This document shows, piece after piece, positions 38,701 to 53,700 of a stretch of 64,000 nt of DNA. The stretch is from the NCBI GenBank assembly GCA_003586115.2, contig QVOM02000116.1, positions 39,376,128 through 39,440,127 of the forward strand, written 5' to 3'. The translations under genes were made by a program, and so were the position numbers. How positions within the stretch are numbered: the first letter of the stretch is position 1; every line of letters starts with the position of its first letter. The stretch is from Salvator merianae (lineage: Eukaryota > Chordata > Lepidosauria > Squamata > Teiidae). Under the pieces are notes generated by a model that was not told where the DNA came from, searched no databases, and saw only the letters and a program-made list of their open reading frames with translations.

Positions 38701-41700
38701 AGGCTGTGATCAGACACACACACAAAAAAGCATCTCTGAGGCGGCTCAGAGACGGCTTCGAGGTGGGATTGTTCACACATCAATCTGCCTGTCCTCTTTC
38801 TCATGAACATTCTATGCTAGAAAAGGTGCATTAGAGAAGACTTCGGAACACGAGGGCCACACACTGTCTCTATGAGGCGCCTCCAAGTCACTCCTTTTGT
38901 TATGTCTGGACACAGCGTCAGTAAACTTTCTTCTACGTGGAAGCAGCACACAGTTATATAGACTAACTATTGTATTTCAAATCTCAGAAACTTACTCGGG
39001 ATTGGGGAAATGTATACTTGATAATTATGCCATAAATCTAAGATGCCTTTGGATTTCTGCTTCTTGGAACACAGCCATTATTTTGTTCCCTCCCCATGCA
39101 AACCACTGAAGAGAGATTCTGCTATGTCTTCAATATATCATGGGGTGAAGAGTCCAACTACAATGGGTGCACCTGAAGTTATTTCCTACTTCAAAATCCA
39201 AACAAGGAACACAATGACAGAGCACTAGAGAGCTAGTTTACATTAATGCACTTCTTACAGTAATTGCCAACAAGTTTATAAGTAGAAGTGGGAAGATCAG
39301 ATACTAGCACATTATTACTTCTATTGTCCTAATATAGTTATGGTAACCTGGTGTAGTATTAATACATTTATGCTTATGCAAATTTTAATCATCCTAGAGT
39401 ATTACTCAATATAAATAGCTTCAAGCTCCTAAGCATCATTAACTAGTGCAAGAAAATAAATTTTGATGCAACTATTTAAATGTTTGACATCATTATTTTT
39501 TGAGAAAACTATGAGTAAATTTAAAATGAAAACACCTTAAATATTTCTGTATGGCTATTTCTCATTCATGGGGCAGACTTGCATTCCAGAATGTGTTATA
39601 AAGTGAACAGAAAGTGAGATGTTTTATAGATGAGAACTGTTCAAGAAAATATCCTGCAGCAAACCCAAGCAGAATCCATTAACCCTTTGTTAACTTCAAA
39701 CTTTTAATTTAGAGCCAAATACATTTAGTTCAATGGGGAAAAAAACTAAAAATGCCAAGAGTTAAACTGCTCTGAAAAAATTATGAAGCTTTAAAAAAAG
39801 TGTAAGTGCAAGAGGCTTCAAAGGGCAGGAATAATTGCCCAGAAGAGCCAATGAGCCTGAAAAGAAAGGAGCTATTGATCATACTAACAAGGTACATGAA
39901 CCTATATCTGTAAAATAAATAATAGGTTGCTTGCAAGGACTCATCAAATAAGCATTTAAACACAACAGAAAATAAGTACTATCAAAAACATACATAAAAC
40001 CAATATCGAGGATGGATTTCTACCTCCAGCAAATTTTTTTTCCTAGAGGCCAAACCATGCATTCTAAAAGGTGGGGTTTTTTTTGGCAGGTTTTACTCCT
40101 ATGAGGATCCCTAACAATGTCCTACAGCTACAGGACTCTTTAGGATTAAAGACAAAAGAATAATCAACTTTCTACACCGCCTTGGATAGAAGTGTACCTC
40201 ATATTCAAAACAATAAATGTTTCAGTAAAAAGAAAACACATTTCACTTTCAGCAAGCATCTCTACAACTGCACCACATTACACAGGCATTTTCTTCAAAA
40301 CACTTCTTTAAAACTGCTGTTGTCACACAGTGCACCAAGAAAGAACTATTATGCTGCATTCAACATGATTCATTCTGTGCAATGAATCTGAATATGTTGT
40401 TTTCTTTCTTTTGTAATAAATGAATAAGTAATCTGGCACTTTGCCAATAACAACATAAGAAGAGCCGTGCTGGATCAGGCAACAGCCCATCTAGTCGAGC
40501 ATCCTGTCTCACACAGCAGCCCATCAATTGCTTCTGGGCATTTTCAAGCAGACAATGAAGGTAATACTTTCACCTGCTCTTGACTCCCTGAAAATGGCCT
40601 TTAGAGGGATCCTACCTGTCTCTTCAGCCTGGAGGCAGTTCCTAGGCATCCATATACCTATCCTCCATGAATTTGTCTAACTCTTTCTTAAAGCTATCCA
40701 GGCTGGTTGCTGTCACCACCTCTTCTGGCAGTAAATTCCATAGACCAACGACTTTCTAGGTGAAAAAAAAAATACTTCCCCTTATCAGTCCTAACTCTCT
40801 TGCCCATCAGCTTCATATAATGTGTTCTAGTTTTGTGTGATAGAAAAAATAATTTTCCTCTATCCACCTTTTCCACACCATGCATGATTTTATATATTTC
40901 AATCAGGTCACACTGTCTTTCAAGGCTGAAGAGGCCCAGATATTGCAACCTGATTATGTAAGGGAGGTATTCCAGCCCCTTCATAATTCTGGTTGCCCTT
41001 TTCTGCACTTTTTCTAGTTCCACAATATCATTTCTCAGGTGTGATAACTAGATGCAGCAAAACAATTTCTATCAGCTTCAACCAACATAGCAAGTGGATG
41101 GGGCCTATGGGAACCAGTCTAAACCATCTGGAGAATACCCTATTAGTATTCCTAGAAGACATTTATTTATTTACCAAGACAAATAACAAATTTGAAGCAC
41201 AACCTCAAACCTAATTAAAACAATCAATTAAGATGCTGAAAGTCATGAAACAAATATAGAATTGCAATACATCAAAGGACTGAATGAAAGGTAAATTTTA
41301 ATTATGTGGTGAGACCTAGGTGCTGATGGTGGTGCATTTACCATCTTTCTCAAGTAAGAAAATGGAAACTGAGGCAGACACTAGCAATTCTAGAATTCTA
41401 GCTGCATGTTAAAAAGGAGCACTCTATTAACGTGAGGCTGTGGGCGCAAGCAGGCTTCTGTTAGCATAATGACTTTGAATGCAATTGATGGCATGTCTCA
41501 AATTCTACTCCAAAGGTTTGTGGATCTTCCCCAGAGGATTCCTTTAAGATGAATATGGGCCCACTGGAGAAAGTGAACAATTGAAATTCTATTGTGCCAG
41601 GGGACAGCAATTTAATGTCACCCTCTTTCTTTCATATTTAAATACAGAATCATCAGCATAGAAGTTGGTCACAGGAACAGAAAACAGTGATTTTTATGAA

Positions 41701-44700
41701 ATGCACAGGTGAACTCTGTTACAGCTTTCTTCATCTTTAAGGTGACAGCTGCTCTTTAGACTGTTATTTCATCAACTAAATCTATGAATTCCATGTTCAT
41801 ACTAGTAACATTCTGGAGAGTATTTGTATCTAATTTCCAGGAGCAAATGGTTCCATCTGCCAAGAACATTTCCCCAAACTATGAATTTTGTTACATCTTA
41901 TTTCAAAGCAGAGCTCATCTACCATTGTACTCAATGCGATGAATGCTTCTGGTGTAGCCAAGCCTAAAACTGAATGACTCCTATAATTTTCCACTACAGA
42001 TGCAGATCACATAGGTAGTAGTAATTTTATCATTAGACCAAACTAAAGTGCAACCAATCTAGAATCCAATACTGGGATTCTTATTTATGCAAGTTAAAGC
42101 AACAGATTAGGAGATCATTTTTATTCACATTCTACAGAATTTCTTTAGCATTAGTTCCATCTATCCACCACTCTAAAAAGTAAACTCCAAATGCATTTTG
42201 CATATAACCTAGTGCTCCTCTAGCATATGCCTTTATGGAAAAGGATCAGAGAAACTAAGAGGTTGCAATGGTGAAGAGGGTTTGGCAACTAACAATCAGT
42301 ATTTTGATTATGCTATGCAGGACAGGCTAAGAATCTTAATAATGAGTACATACGTGTGTTTCCCACAGCTACCTTGAATCTTCCCAGATTAATTTTATTT
42401 AAATCTAACCCATGGTTCTGAAAGCCATATTTTAATATCCTTGTTAGAAATAAGAATACAGATAAAATCACTGCTTTGATCCAATGGTGGATTGGCTTGT
42501 GCCTTTGGTTTCTTTTCTTGACTTTCCTGCTTAAGTATGCCACTGTTTCCTAAAACATTATATGACAATCTGTAAAATGGTTTGCATTTATCTCCAATGG
42601 TCAAGCACAGCCGACATAATACATTTAACTAGTCTACTACAGAAGTCAAAATTTAACCTGTGGGTGGGAACGAAAGCTTAAAACATCAGAACTTTGTTGC
42701 AATTTTTTCATGGTTGTAAATATTACTGCTTTGTGAGTCAGTCAGTTCCTACAAAGACATAGCAAGACTCCAAATGTTATTCTGTGGGTTATTTTCTCCT
42801 TATATTACTATCATCAGTAACTATCCAACCTCTAGTTTTAGTGGCTAGAAATAGTTTCCTTTCAAACGCTTCATTGTTTTTCAATTGTGTACTTTGAAAA
42901 TTACTGCCCACTGTCTGTTAACTTGTCAGAAAAATTCAAGGTGGGGGAAAGTACCATGGAGAAGATAATTTATTTAGGTCTATCAGAAAATACTGTAATA
43001 TTACACAGCAACAGCTGATTCTCCATAAAGTCACTGAACTTGGACAGGAGATACAAAGAACCACCAAATTCTATTCCTGCCACATCACAAAGCCAGGAAA
43101 GGACACAATCTAGGGTTGATGAGTGGCCCTCCTGTCCTAATGAAATGCAAAAACAGCCACAGCCAATCTTAAATCTGGGAAGTTGTTTGTGACTGTCAGT
43201 CTTGTAACTGTCTAAAATGATAAAGTAGAAGAGTGCCTTAATAAAACTTCTAAGAAGAATACTGTGGATATTCCTTTATTACAAAACAATAGAGATAAGG
43301 AAAAAATATCAGATATTCATTATTTCAAAAGGGGTCAACAAAAGACTGTTGTTGATTGTTCAGAGTTTTTCTCTGGTTTCAGATAAGGAGAAATACATTT
43401 ATATAACACTAAAGCCTGTTAGTTGTTATGTTTGCGAGTTAAAGCATGTAAGATCTTTAATCCTGGGAAATATTTCTAGAAATCACTCTGTAGAACAGTT
43501 ATCTAAAGGGAACACAACTAATAACCATATCCCAGATCTCCGCCCGGAATAAAGGTGAGATAGCTTTCATTATACATTAGGGAGCACCTAATGCTATATA
43601 TGGCATCCTAGTCTTTATAATCTGGTGGACCCACTATCTTAGTTCACTGACTTGACAGTGGATATTTTATGAAGGAAAAGATCATCTGCAGACATGATGT
43701 TTATGGCTGACTAGTTCATATGCAATAGTCTTAATCTATCCACTCTTGTTATGTTTTGCCATTTTATGCTATATTTTATTCCCTATTTTGACAGTCCTGA
43801 TTGGAACAAACTGCCAAAAGTCTAATTAAATATAATTAAGACATCAAAAAGGGTAAGAAAATTAATTTTGCATATAAGAAGGGACTGCAGAGAACACGAT
43901 ATTAATATCTAGATTTCACCATTACCTGTAAGCGTGCAGCACATAATATCATTATCAGCCAAGGAAAAGACATGAAAGAGCTAAATAAAAGCTGGATTAT
44001 CTTTGTCAAAGATATTTTTATAATTAAGTTTGTCAAAATCAACATACCAAAGTGTGCTGAACCACTGCTACTTTTACTTTGTATAGAGGTACTGCATGTC
44101 TGGGTCCCAGGTTGTGCTGTGCCTGTTCGATTTACACTCCTGTGTAATTTCCTATATGAAAGTTCATCACTGTCACTGTCATGTAGGGTTGGTGTCCGAG
44201 GCCTAAAATGCCGCCATCTACATGATTTGATATTGACTAGTATTTGACTGAGGTCTTTAGATAAAGATCTGTCCGAGGTATTTATTTCTGAGGTATTGGC
44301 AAACTGATTGATTGAAGAGTGTAGTTCTGAGGAAAGCATTTCCGAATCCAGCTGGCAAAACAAACCATTGTTCTCCGAATATGCTCGGTCCAGTAGCACC
44401 CTAAAAGTAAAGATGGCCGCGTTGAGAGCATACTAGCCAAGCAGACATTTTCAACCCAACCCCAAGCAAAATGTATACAACAGCTTTATTAAGAATAACT
44501 ATCACAAACCAAGCAGGGAATTCTGTGCCACAGAATTTGCTGTATCAACTGGCAACTTAGATCATCACTAATATACAGGAGAAAAAAAATGAACCAGTTA
44601 TGAGATATAATTTAAATAATTTATAGCAGGGATGTACCAAACTGGAATTTGCCAAAGCACAAACTGCAGTAGAGGCATGGGATGGTCAAGTGCTTTACCT

Positions 44701-47700
44701 GACTGTCCTGACCTCTTTCAGCAGCTTTATGCAACTGCCAAGTAGGCAGCTGCATCCAAGAGGTATGGGGAATTCACCTCCATTCTGCAGTGAGCTCCAC
44801 CATGACTTCAGCCACCTCTGTGGGTAGGACTTCAGCTTGCATTGTCTCATCTGAGTACACATACATGCAACTTCATGCACAGTTCCATCCACAGAAGGAA
44901 CTAAAATGGCTGCAGAGTAAACTGCAAGATGAAGGTGAGTTCTCCTTACCTCTTGGATGGAACTCCCTATTCCTGAGTCATGTAAAGCTGCTGAAGAGAG
45001 CAGGAACAGTCAGGTAAAACAGCTGACAGTCCCAGGCCTCAACTGCAGTTCATGCTTTGACAAACTGCAGTTCACACATGGCATTTTCAATGGGAAAAAT
45101 ATGGTAGAAAATGCAAAAACAAATGTGAGAAATGCATTTTTCAACAACAGAATTCACTGATGAAGCAAAAATACAGATTTTTGTTCGAAAGCAAATTAGA
45201 AATGAATTTTTTTTCATGCACATTCCTAGTATAGAAGTCCAATAAATGAATGAATCTTCAACAAAAGATATTCTGGCAAAACACATAAAACAGAAATGAA
45301 ACATAGTATATGTATACTTTAATTCCAGCAGAAAACAAAGTAGTTCTTAGTTATTGTGTAACAAAATCCCCTTGTGCTCCGATTCCTTCTCAAACCACTC
45401 TGACAATTTAGATGAAATGGCAAACCAGTGGTGATAGGCATTAAGAATTTGGAGCGCAGTGCCATTAGTATGTAACTGTTATCTGCTTCTTTTTGATTAG
45501 TGAGCTGTGCAAGACTGGACATGTCTGGATGCACTGGTGGGCTCAAAAATGGCCAATAAGCTGAAACAAATGCTGAGAAGATGGATGTCCTGCAAAAGGG
45601 CAGATGCCACATCTATAAATTGAGCACACTGTTTAAGAAGGAGCCAATAAGAAAAAGAGATTGGCCAATTCTTCCTCAGCACGTGTAACTACAATAGTGG
45701 TAGATAGGAAGAAGAGGGGTCTAGATTGCTGAAGTCAAAAACTTGTGGATATCTTTTCTCCTCCAACTAAATTTAATAATCAAAAATATTTTCATTGCTC
45801 AGATGCTTCTGTTTTTTTCTAATAGAAAGTTTAGATTAAAAACGTAGGGAACAGTTAAGATTTCTATAGCCATTTTAAATACGAAACAAAACAAAAATAA
45901 GATATACTGAATTTTGATTACCTAGTGAAACATATTCAAACCAGTTAAAGTAAGATAACCTACCTTCCACCACGTCCAACCCGTCTACGTGCAAACCCAA
46001 TGCACCTCTGGGGTACAGTAAGGGTTGTTAAGCAGTATCTGTAACGCTCATCTCCTAACGTTCCCCCTTTAGGACTACTCCATGGCCAGTCACCAGTTTG
46101 GTCTGAATGAGGCTTGAAAAAAATAGTTGAGATGCATTAAAAGTGAGATATACTTAAAATGCTTCTTCTCTTATTATTAGTATTACTATTCAAAATCTGT
46201 AGATGCTTATGACTTACAGCATAATACTGACAGCCTGCTTTCCTACGGAAAGCAAATGGACCATCAGGATCATTTTCTTCCTCAGCTTCAGAAGAACCAG
46301 ATAAAACCTTAAAAACAGACAGAAAAAGACAAGTAAAAATTGAGGGAACAAGTATCTTTCCTTCCTCTCAATCAACATCACAATCCTGTAAATGTCTTCT
46401 TAGAAAAATGTACCACTGAATTCAATGGCACTTACTCTTAAGAAAATGAGTACAGAATTTGCACCCCAAAATATGGAAACTGCTTACTTGGGAAAGAGGT
46501 TCCTCATCAGAACTGGGAAAATCATATTGATTCAAATCTTTAGCATTAAAGACTGGCAGTGCAACAGGAGTTGTCTGTTGTATAGCAGCAGCAGCTGATG
46601 AAGGAACAATTTTGGGCTTTTTCTCATACTTTCTTTTGGGGCGTATAGCATCAGCTTTCTCTTGCTAGAAGGGAAAAAAGGTATTTTTAACTGCAAAATG
46701 AAAGAACACTTCAGGGAAATGAAACAATAAAAATGGAAAGATTAAAGTATACTTTACATATTGATCACTTTGAGGCTTTCAAAGTTGTCTAAACTATGGC
46801 CCTCCCAATAACTGGAACTCCCATGAGGTCTAGTTAATCTGACCCATAGAAGGAATGACCTTAAGAGCCATAATTTGGACATATCTGACTTGGACAAAAT
46901 GATCAAGGAAGAATTTTAAAGTAGACTACAAATATTAAAACATATATCAGCCAAACAAATTGCACGTTTGAAAATATTTAATTGCAAAATTCCCCTCCCT
47001 GAATCTCTGCAGAATCACGCTATTAAGCACTGAATATTTTAGAAGTACTATATGTACAAAGACATTAGTGAATCAAATATGAGCCTGGCAATATAAGGAG
47101 CTATTATTATATGAATAACAATATATTCATATTTTCTAAATAACTGATTTTATAATTGCAATTCTCTTTTAACATTTTTAATTGCATGGAAGAACCATTA
47201 TGATGAAATACTACTGAAGTAGGATTTATTATCCCTTATGGACCCACAAATTACCTCCCAAGGAGTATGACAAATGGGACTTCACACTGCACAGAACAGT
47301 TATTTTTGCATTTCAAAAATTAAAAGCACAATGGAACTCACATGTTACAAAGAATACTAATACTGTTGCATATAATCCTCAAAGGGTAAATAGTAATTAT
47401 GCACAATAGAGATCTTTGAAGAGATTTAGTCACCTTGTTGACTTTAAATTCCTTTAGTTCCATGCTTTCTTGGTGTTTAAACTGAGTGCTATTAGGAACA
47501 GGAGTAACAGGGATAGCATAGGTAGGCTTCATAGGTTGCCGCTGTGCCATCACCTCAGACATGATCTCTCCACTGTAGTCACCCAAATTGTACCTGGATT
47601 GTTTTTTTCAAAAAGAAAACAATGGAGGCTGTCACAATTTTTGAAATTATTACTTCTCTGCTCAGTGTGTGCACTATTTTTATAACCTGACCTTTCACTG

Positions 47701-50700
47701 CTTCACTAACATTCTGCTCATCAAAACAGTCTCACAGAATAGCCTTCTTTATAGTGAATTCTTCATTTAACAGACTATACAGTAATCTGTTATATAGGAA
47801 GTCCTCATTCTTCCCTCCTCCTTCCCTTCTTCTTCTACTACTCACCTCCCATATTCTCCTGCAGTGCCATCCTTCCTCTCTCCCTCATATCACTTGCCTG
47901 TTCTGCCTTTCTGGTCTTGTTCCCACTCACTAGATGCTGGAGGCAAGCAGGATCTGAAAACAGCCCTTCAGCTGTTATTATGACCCCTAATCCCAATACA
48001 CAGGCAACTGCTGGGCTCCTTTCCCATTTCACCTTAAAGCTTATAAAGGCACGTAGTATGGTAACTGAAAGCTATTTCATAGCTTTCAACTGTCATGCCA
48101 CCCTATCGCCTTGATCTGTAGATAAGGTGAGATGACAGGTGATAATGAACCTCTTTAAACCCATTAAGAGTTCCATGAAACAAAAGCTTTGAAGAGACAA
48201 TTACAGTAAATATAAATACGGAAGAGGTAAATGTAGTATTGTCAGTCAAACCACAAACCAATGATATCAAATAGCATTAGTTCATAAAATAGATTTTATC
48301 ACTGCATTTGTTTTAACTGACACTGCACAAACCTCTACAACAAGCTACTAGGCAATGAACTACATTCCTTTAAGCGCAAACATGTTACAGAAACTCTCCA
48401 TTTTAAACAAGTTTAAAAATGAAAATTTATGAATTTTATTAAGACTTTCAATCATAAATTACTTAGTGAAGCATATGTTGAAGTCTAATGCTGCCTTCAT
48501 AATGCTTCCTGTCTCCCTTTTCTCATAACCTTGTCACATTCAACTTCCACTCACAAACAAGTAACACTAACTTCTAACTTTCTTTTTTTAAAGTTTTTTT
48601 TTTCCTCCTCAGGCAATACCTACTTTGACAAATGCCTAATACTGTATTTACAAAGGCTGTGCTTCAGATGATCATAGAACGCTGCTATGTTATCCAACTA
48701 TTTGTCTAAATGCCACCTATTGTAGCCTTTGGCAACAAACAAAATCTAAACAGTACATTTTAATTTTCTTTTCTTCCCTCCGAAGGTAGGCTTTGTAGGT
48801 TTTGTGAAAGATACTCCAAAAACAGTAAGCTAAAGAGAAATACGTAAAAAAAACCCAACCCTGATACCACAGAGACCCTGTTCAACCCAAACTTATAAGA
48901 AGAGACTTCACAAATCTTCACCGATTCCAAGCAAAAACAATGATATCAGACTATTCCATCTATTTGGGATTGCAGCTACCATGTAAGAAATAAGTACTAG
49001 CCACTCAACTATGGCAGGGCATTTCCTTAGTTGAAGCATTCAATATTTTTACCTCTTTTCCATAATTTCCAGTGTCAAGTGCAGTAATTCCCTCTTGCTT
49101 TTTTCCCTTCTTTTTATCATCTCCAGGATTGTTACTGCACGGCTCAAATCCCGTCGTAGTTTAAGCATCTTTTCATAAGAAGCTTCATCATTTTTTCGAT
49201 TCTACAAAACAAGTATGTACTTAAGTGTACTACAGACAGAAAGCTTTCAGTACACTTAAACTGAATACAATCAAAACTTTTATTGTAAACTTTTCTGGAA
49301 ACGTTTACAGTTGCAAGTTTACATCTCTCTGTCCAAAGAATCTATGTTAATAAGCACCACCACTGACCTTACGGGTCTGCATCTTTTCTGTTCGCCTTCT
49401 AAATGCAACGTAAGGATCATTTGTGCTGGAACCATCACGCTTCTCCTGTTTTACTGTTGGAATAAGAGAGGGACCTCGGCAGTTTTTCCTTTTCTTAATC
49501 CAGTATTCATATACTTCTTTGATCAGTTCGTCATCTTCCTTCAAGAGTAGTTTGGCCTCTTGCAGACTGACTGGCTGAAGGAAAAAAATCCAAGCATGTT
49601 ATTTTCTTTTCTTTCTTTTTTTTTTCGGGGAGTGATTGTATGTATTTGAAAAAAAATGCTGTACCTGCTGACCACTGCCTTTTTCCAGCCGATCTATCAT
49701 TTCTTCAAATTGCAACGGAGCAATATCAATTTTCTTTTTCAGTTTATTCACAAAGGCCTCATCTTCTGAATCCAAGTCATAATCTGGCTGCTCAGCATCC
49801 AAACTAAAAGCTGGAGGAGAAAAAATTAACTTCAATCTCTTTGTTTCCCAGATATATTTTTTTTCCTCTTTGCTAGGTATTTTTGTTTCCCAGGTCTTGA
49901 GAAAAAAATGAGAAAGACTACAGAAGTAGTCTATTTAGCCATCGACAGTGTTGGATCACAGTGACAAACCATAACAATATTTGAATGGACCTAGTCTCCT
50001 TCCAGGCCTGAATCTCTCCCTATCTTTTCGTCCCACATGGCCCAAAGGAGACTCAAAGCATTTGCTTATACTTTTAGTTAAATTATAATTTGCTGTTTCC
50101 TTACAAAACACATGATCAAAATCAGCCAGCTTCAAAATATGATTTATGAGGCTAGCTTGTGGAATCTTGAAGTTAGTATTAATTCATTATCTCCAGTTTC
50201 AAGCAAACTAGCCGCAGTTTGTTAAAAGATACAAAGAATTAATTTTCTATGAAATTATATTGCACGGAATCCAATCCAGTCCTTGCAGGAGCAGCCAACT
50301 GTAAAAGAAGTCTGGCAAAAAAAAAAAATCATCGCCCTTGGAGTACACTTCCCTGAAGCTCTCACTTTCAAACAGGAAAAAGCTGGATGCCCTTGGATAA
50401 GGCTTGTTTCTCAGTGACTACATGTTGACATCAACTTGTTTTCTTGGCAACAAAAAAGAAATAGTTTGCCATTACCTACTTCTGAGTAGATATAAGGAAC
50501 TGAACCTGGTACCTTCTGCATCCATTCAAGGGAAGACCCTACCACTGAACTACAGCTACTTCTGACTGTAAAATACATGCATGCATATGCAGCAGCTACA
50601 AATCTCTTTTCTGCAAAGCTAAACACAGAAAAGTTCTCAGCCATTGTACTAAAAGTGAGAACAGCAAACAAAAATAATGATATTCTGAAATTTGGATATA

Positions 50701-53700
50701 TATTTTCACAACACATCATTACTACTAACATTAAATTTTATTTATTACACTCTTCCATCATATTAAATCAGTTAATAACATTGTTCCAGAAGAAATTTAG
50801 TATTGACTGAAATCTGCTATTTGGGTTTATTACTGCAGTTGTTTAAACAATACATCTTCAACAGGAAAAGCAAGACGAAGCTCATTCATATTCAGTACAA
50901 TACTTCTGTTTCAAGAAAATGCGGAATGGTTTTACTACAGATAAAATATAATAAAAGCAACAATCAAACATCCATCTGGCCATCTAAGTCCCATTTTGGA
51001 TTTTTGCTTCTCAGAATGTATTCAGAGGAAGAAACACAAACAGAAGGCCTGCAAGAGATCTTGGTATTATAAGCTGCAAAGCAGGGAAACAGATGATCTT
51101 CTCCATTTTGAACTTCACTTCACTTCAACAGCATATATGGGAGCACTTGGATGGGAATGCAGTAATTAACCAAAGCCAACATGGATTTGTAACAAGCAAG
51201 TCATGCCAGACTAATCTCATTTCCTTTTATGACAAAATTACTGGATGGATCGATCAAGGAAAGGCTGTGGACATAGTATAGCTTGACTTTAGCAAAGCAT
51301 TTGACAAGGTGTCTCATACTAATTGAAAAAAATGATCAAATATGGGATTGACAGGACAACTGTTAGGTGGATTCATAACTGGCTTAGTGATCGTACTCAA
51401 AGAGTGGTCATAAATGGCTTCACATCTGATTGGAAGACTGTCTCGAGTGGGGTACCGCAAGGTTCTGTCTTGGGCCCATTGCTGTTCAACATTTTTATAA
51501 ACGATCTGGATGAAGGTGTCGAGGAGACGCTGATCAAATTTGCAGACGACACAAAGCTAGGAGGGGTTGCTAACAATAGGGAGGAGAAGGAGAGGATTCA
51601 AAATGATTTGGACAAGCTTGAACAGTGGGCTGAAACTAACAGAATGACATTTAACAGGGAGAAATGCAAAGTTTTACATCTGGGTAAGAAAAATGACAAT
51701 ATCCAATACAGAATGGGAGGAATCTCGCTGAGCAGCAGCGCATGTGGAAAGGATCTGGGTGTACTAGTAGATCATAGATTAAACATGAGTCAACAGTGTG
51801 CTGCAGCTGCAAAAATGGCAAACACCATCCTGGGCTGTATCAAGAGGAGTATAGAGTCTAGATCATGAGAAGTAATTGTCCCATTTTACTCTTCCTTGGT
51901 CAGACCTCATCTGGAGTATTGTGTCCAGTTCTGGGCACCCCAGTTTAAAAAAGACATTGACAAACTGGAACAAGTTCAGAGAAGGGCGACCAAAATGGTG
52001 AGTAGTCTGCAAACCATGTCCTACGAGGAACAGTTAAAGGACCTAAGAATGTTTAGCTTGCAGAAGAGAAGACTGAGAGGAGACATGATAGCTGTTTTCA
52101 AGTATCTGAAGGGCTGTCACAGTGCAGAAGGATTGGCCCTATTCTCAGTTGCGCAAGAAGGAAGGACTAGAAACAATGGGATGAAAATTCAAGGGAGTAG
52201 ATACAGGCTAGATATTAGGAAAAACTTTCTGACCGTAAGGGCAATCAGTCACTGGAACAGGTTGCCACAGGAGGTGGTGGGCTCTCCTTCACTGGAGATC
52301 TTCAAGGAAAGGCTAGACAGATATCTCTCTGGGATGCTTTAGTGAATCCTGCATTGAGCAGGGGGTTGGACTCGGTGACCCTGGAGGTCTCTTCCAACTT
52401 TATGATTCTATGATTCTAAATGCCAAACTGTAGTAAAGCTAACTAAAACATGCTGGAATCTACCGAAAAGACTCCCAGGATAACACTTTCACGCCCTTCT
52501 TGGAAAAAAGACTCTATTACACAGTGTAATTTATGTATGAATGCAATAAACAATCTAGATGAGCACTTTTAATTACAGTTTGAAATATAGGAAACACAGA
52601 TGGCTAACAATCTATTTCTAAAAAAGTCAAAGCAACAGTTTTCCACCCTCTAGAGATGCAGTGGTTAAGAATGCTGTGCTAGATCCCAAGAGTCCCTTGG
52701 CACAAATTCTCACTCTGCCAAAGAACCTCATTGGGTCTAGTCTTACTGCCTTTTGAGTGTCTTGCGAAAGAGAAAGACTAAGAGAGTAAACCCTGACAGA
52801 AAATCCAGAGTGGAGCCCCTAAGGTGGCAGGATGGACCTCAGTCATCGCTCTGGCAGTTCTACAGTTCTAACGTGCCCTGAGACCCTATGACATAGGACA
52901 AGACAAAAATAGGTTTGGAATTCTTAAGAGACATTACACACTATTCTAGAAATCATGGCACTTCTGACAAATAATTCAGTCACCATCCAAATGCCAGACA
53001 TTTACAGTAAGTCTAAGATTTAAAGATGCAAAGACTTTGCCCTTTTCTCCTTCAGACATACCGACATCACCTAAACAAATACTCTGAATAGACAAATCAG
53101 AAATCTATTTTTACAGAAGATTTTTAGCATGAACAGCAAAAATGAAATACCTCTTTACTGCTCACCCAAAGCCACTTAGCAACTTCCCCAAAATTGTTAC
53201 TACACTGGACTTGTCAGTGAAAGCCTAAGGAGGGCCTAAAGGCCTGGATGAGAAGGTCCATCTTCAGTAGCCACGGAAACTGAAGCAATGAAAAATATCT
53301 GACATACTTTAACAGATACAGAGTGAAACATGATCGCATCTGAGAAAATGTATGTTTAAACCACCCTCCTCTGGCTACATTTGGTTGCAGGATGAGACAG
53401 GACACATAACATCACAACTGTCCACACTGGGAGAAGAATGCCATTAAGTATCTGGATCCCAAGCCATTTAGGGTACCCTAAGTCAACACCAATCTATCAA
53501 ACTGTACATAGCAGAAGAAAGACAGTCAATATAATTTATGTAGAATCAGTGGAAAACACGATGTATTTATGCATCACTCAACAACTAGTGCTTTTAATGA
53601 CAACTTGTCACTTTACTGTGTGCTATGCAGTAACCCTAACATGAGGGCACCAGACATATTATTGTAGCCATTCTACCCTGGCACAAATGGCATTCTCCCC

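Larger units (their letters stand above)
32856..44047 (-). other. EPC1: EPC1 intron 10 (11.2 kb)
   Basis: No additional exon seen. It holds an MITE (34170-34275), SINE-like pieces (34310-34450, 36285-36480), LINE 3' tails (35350-35415, 37455-37530), a compact MITE (37679-37768), a TIR element (38701-38916) and a LINE fragment (40452-41025). 32856-34165, 38920-40450 and 41030-44047 show only AT-rich sequence with no feature I can name. Confidence 0.85.

Noticed and set aside
44695..45017. Similar peptides on opposite strands, as a possible gene pair.
   Set aside because: They are the two arms of a foldback element; similarity comes from inversion, not coding.
50478..50575. tRNA gene on the minus strand.
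   Set aside because: A and B boxes are present, but acceptor and anticodon stems do not pair; it is a SINE head.
51323..52342. Two long open frames (181 and 148 codons) as a host gene.
   Set aside because: They are reverse transcriptase and C-terminal parts of a CR1 LINE with in-frame stops.
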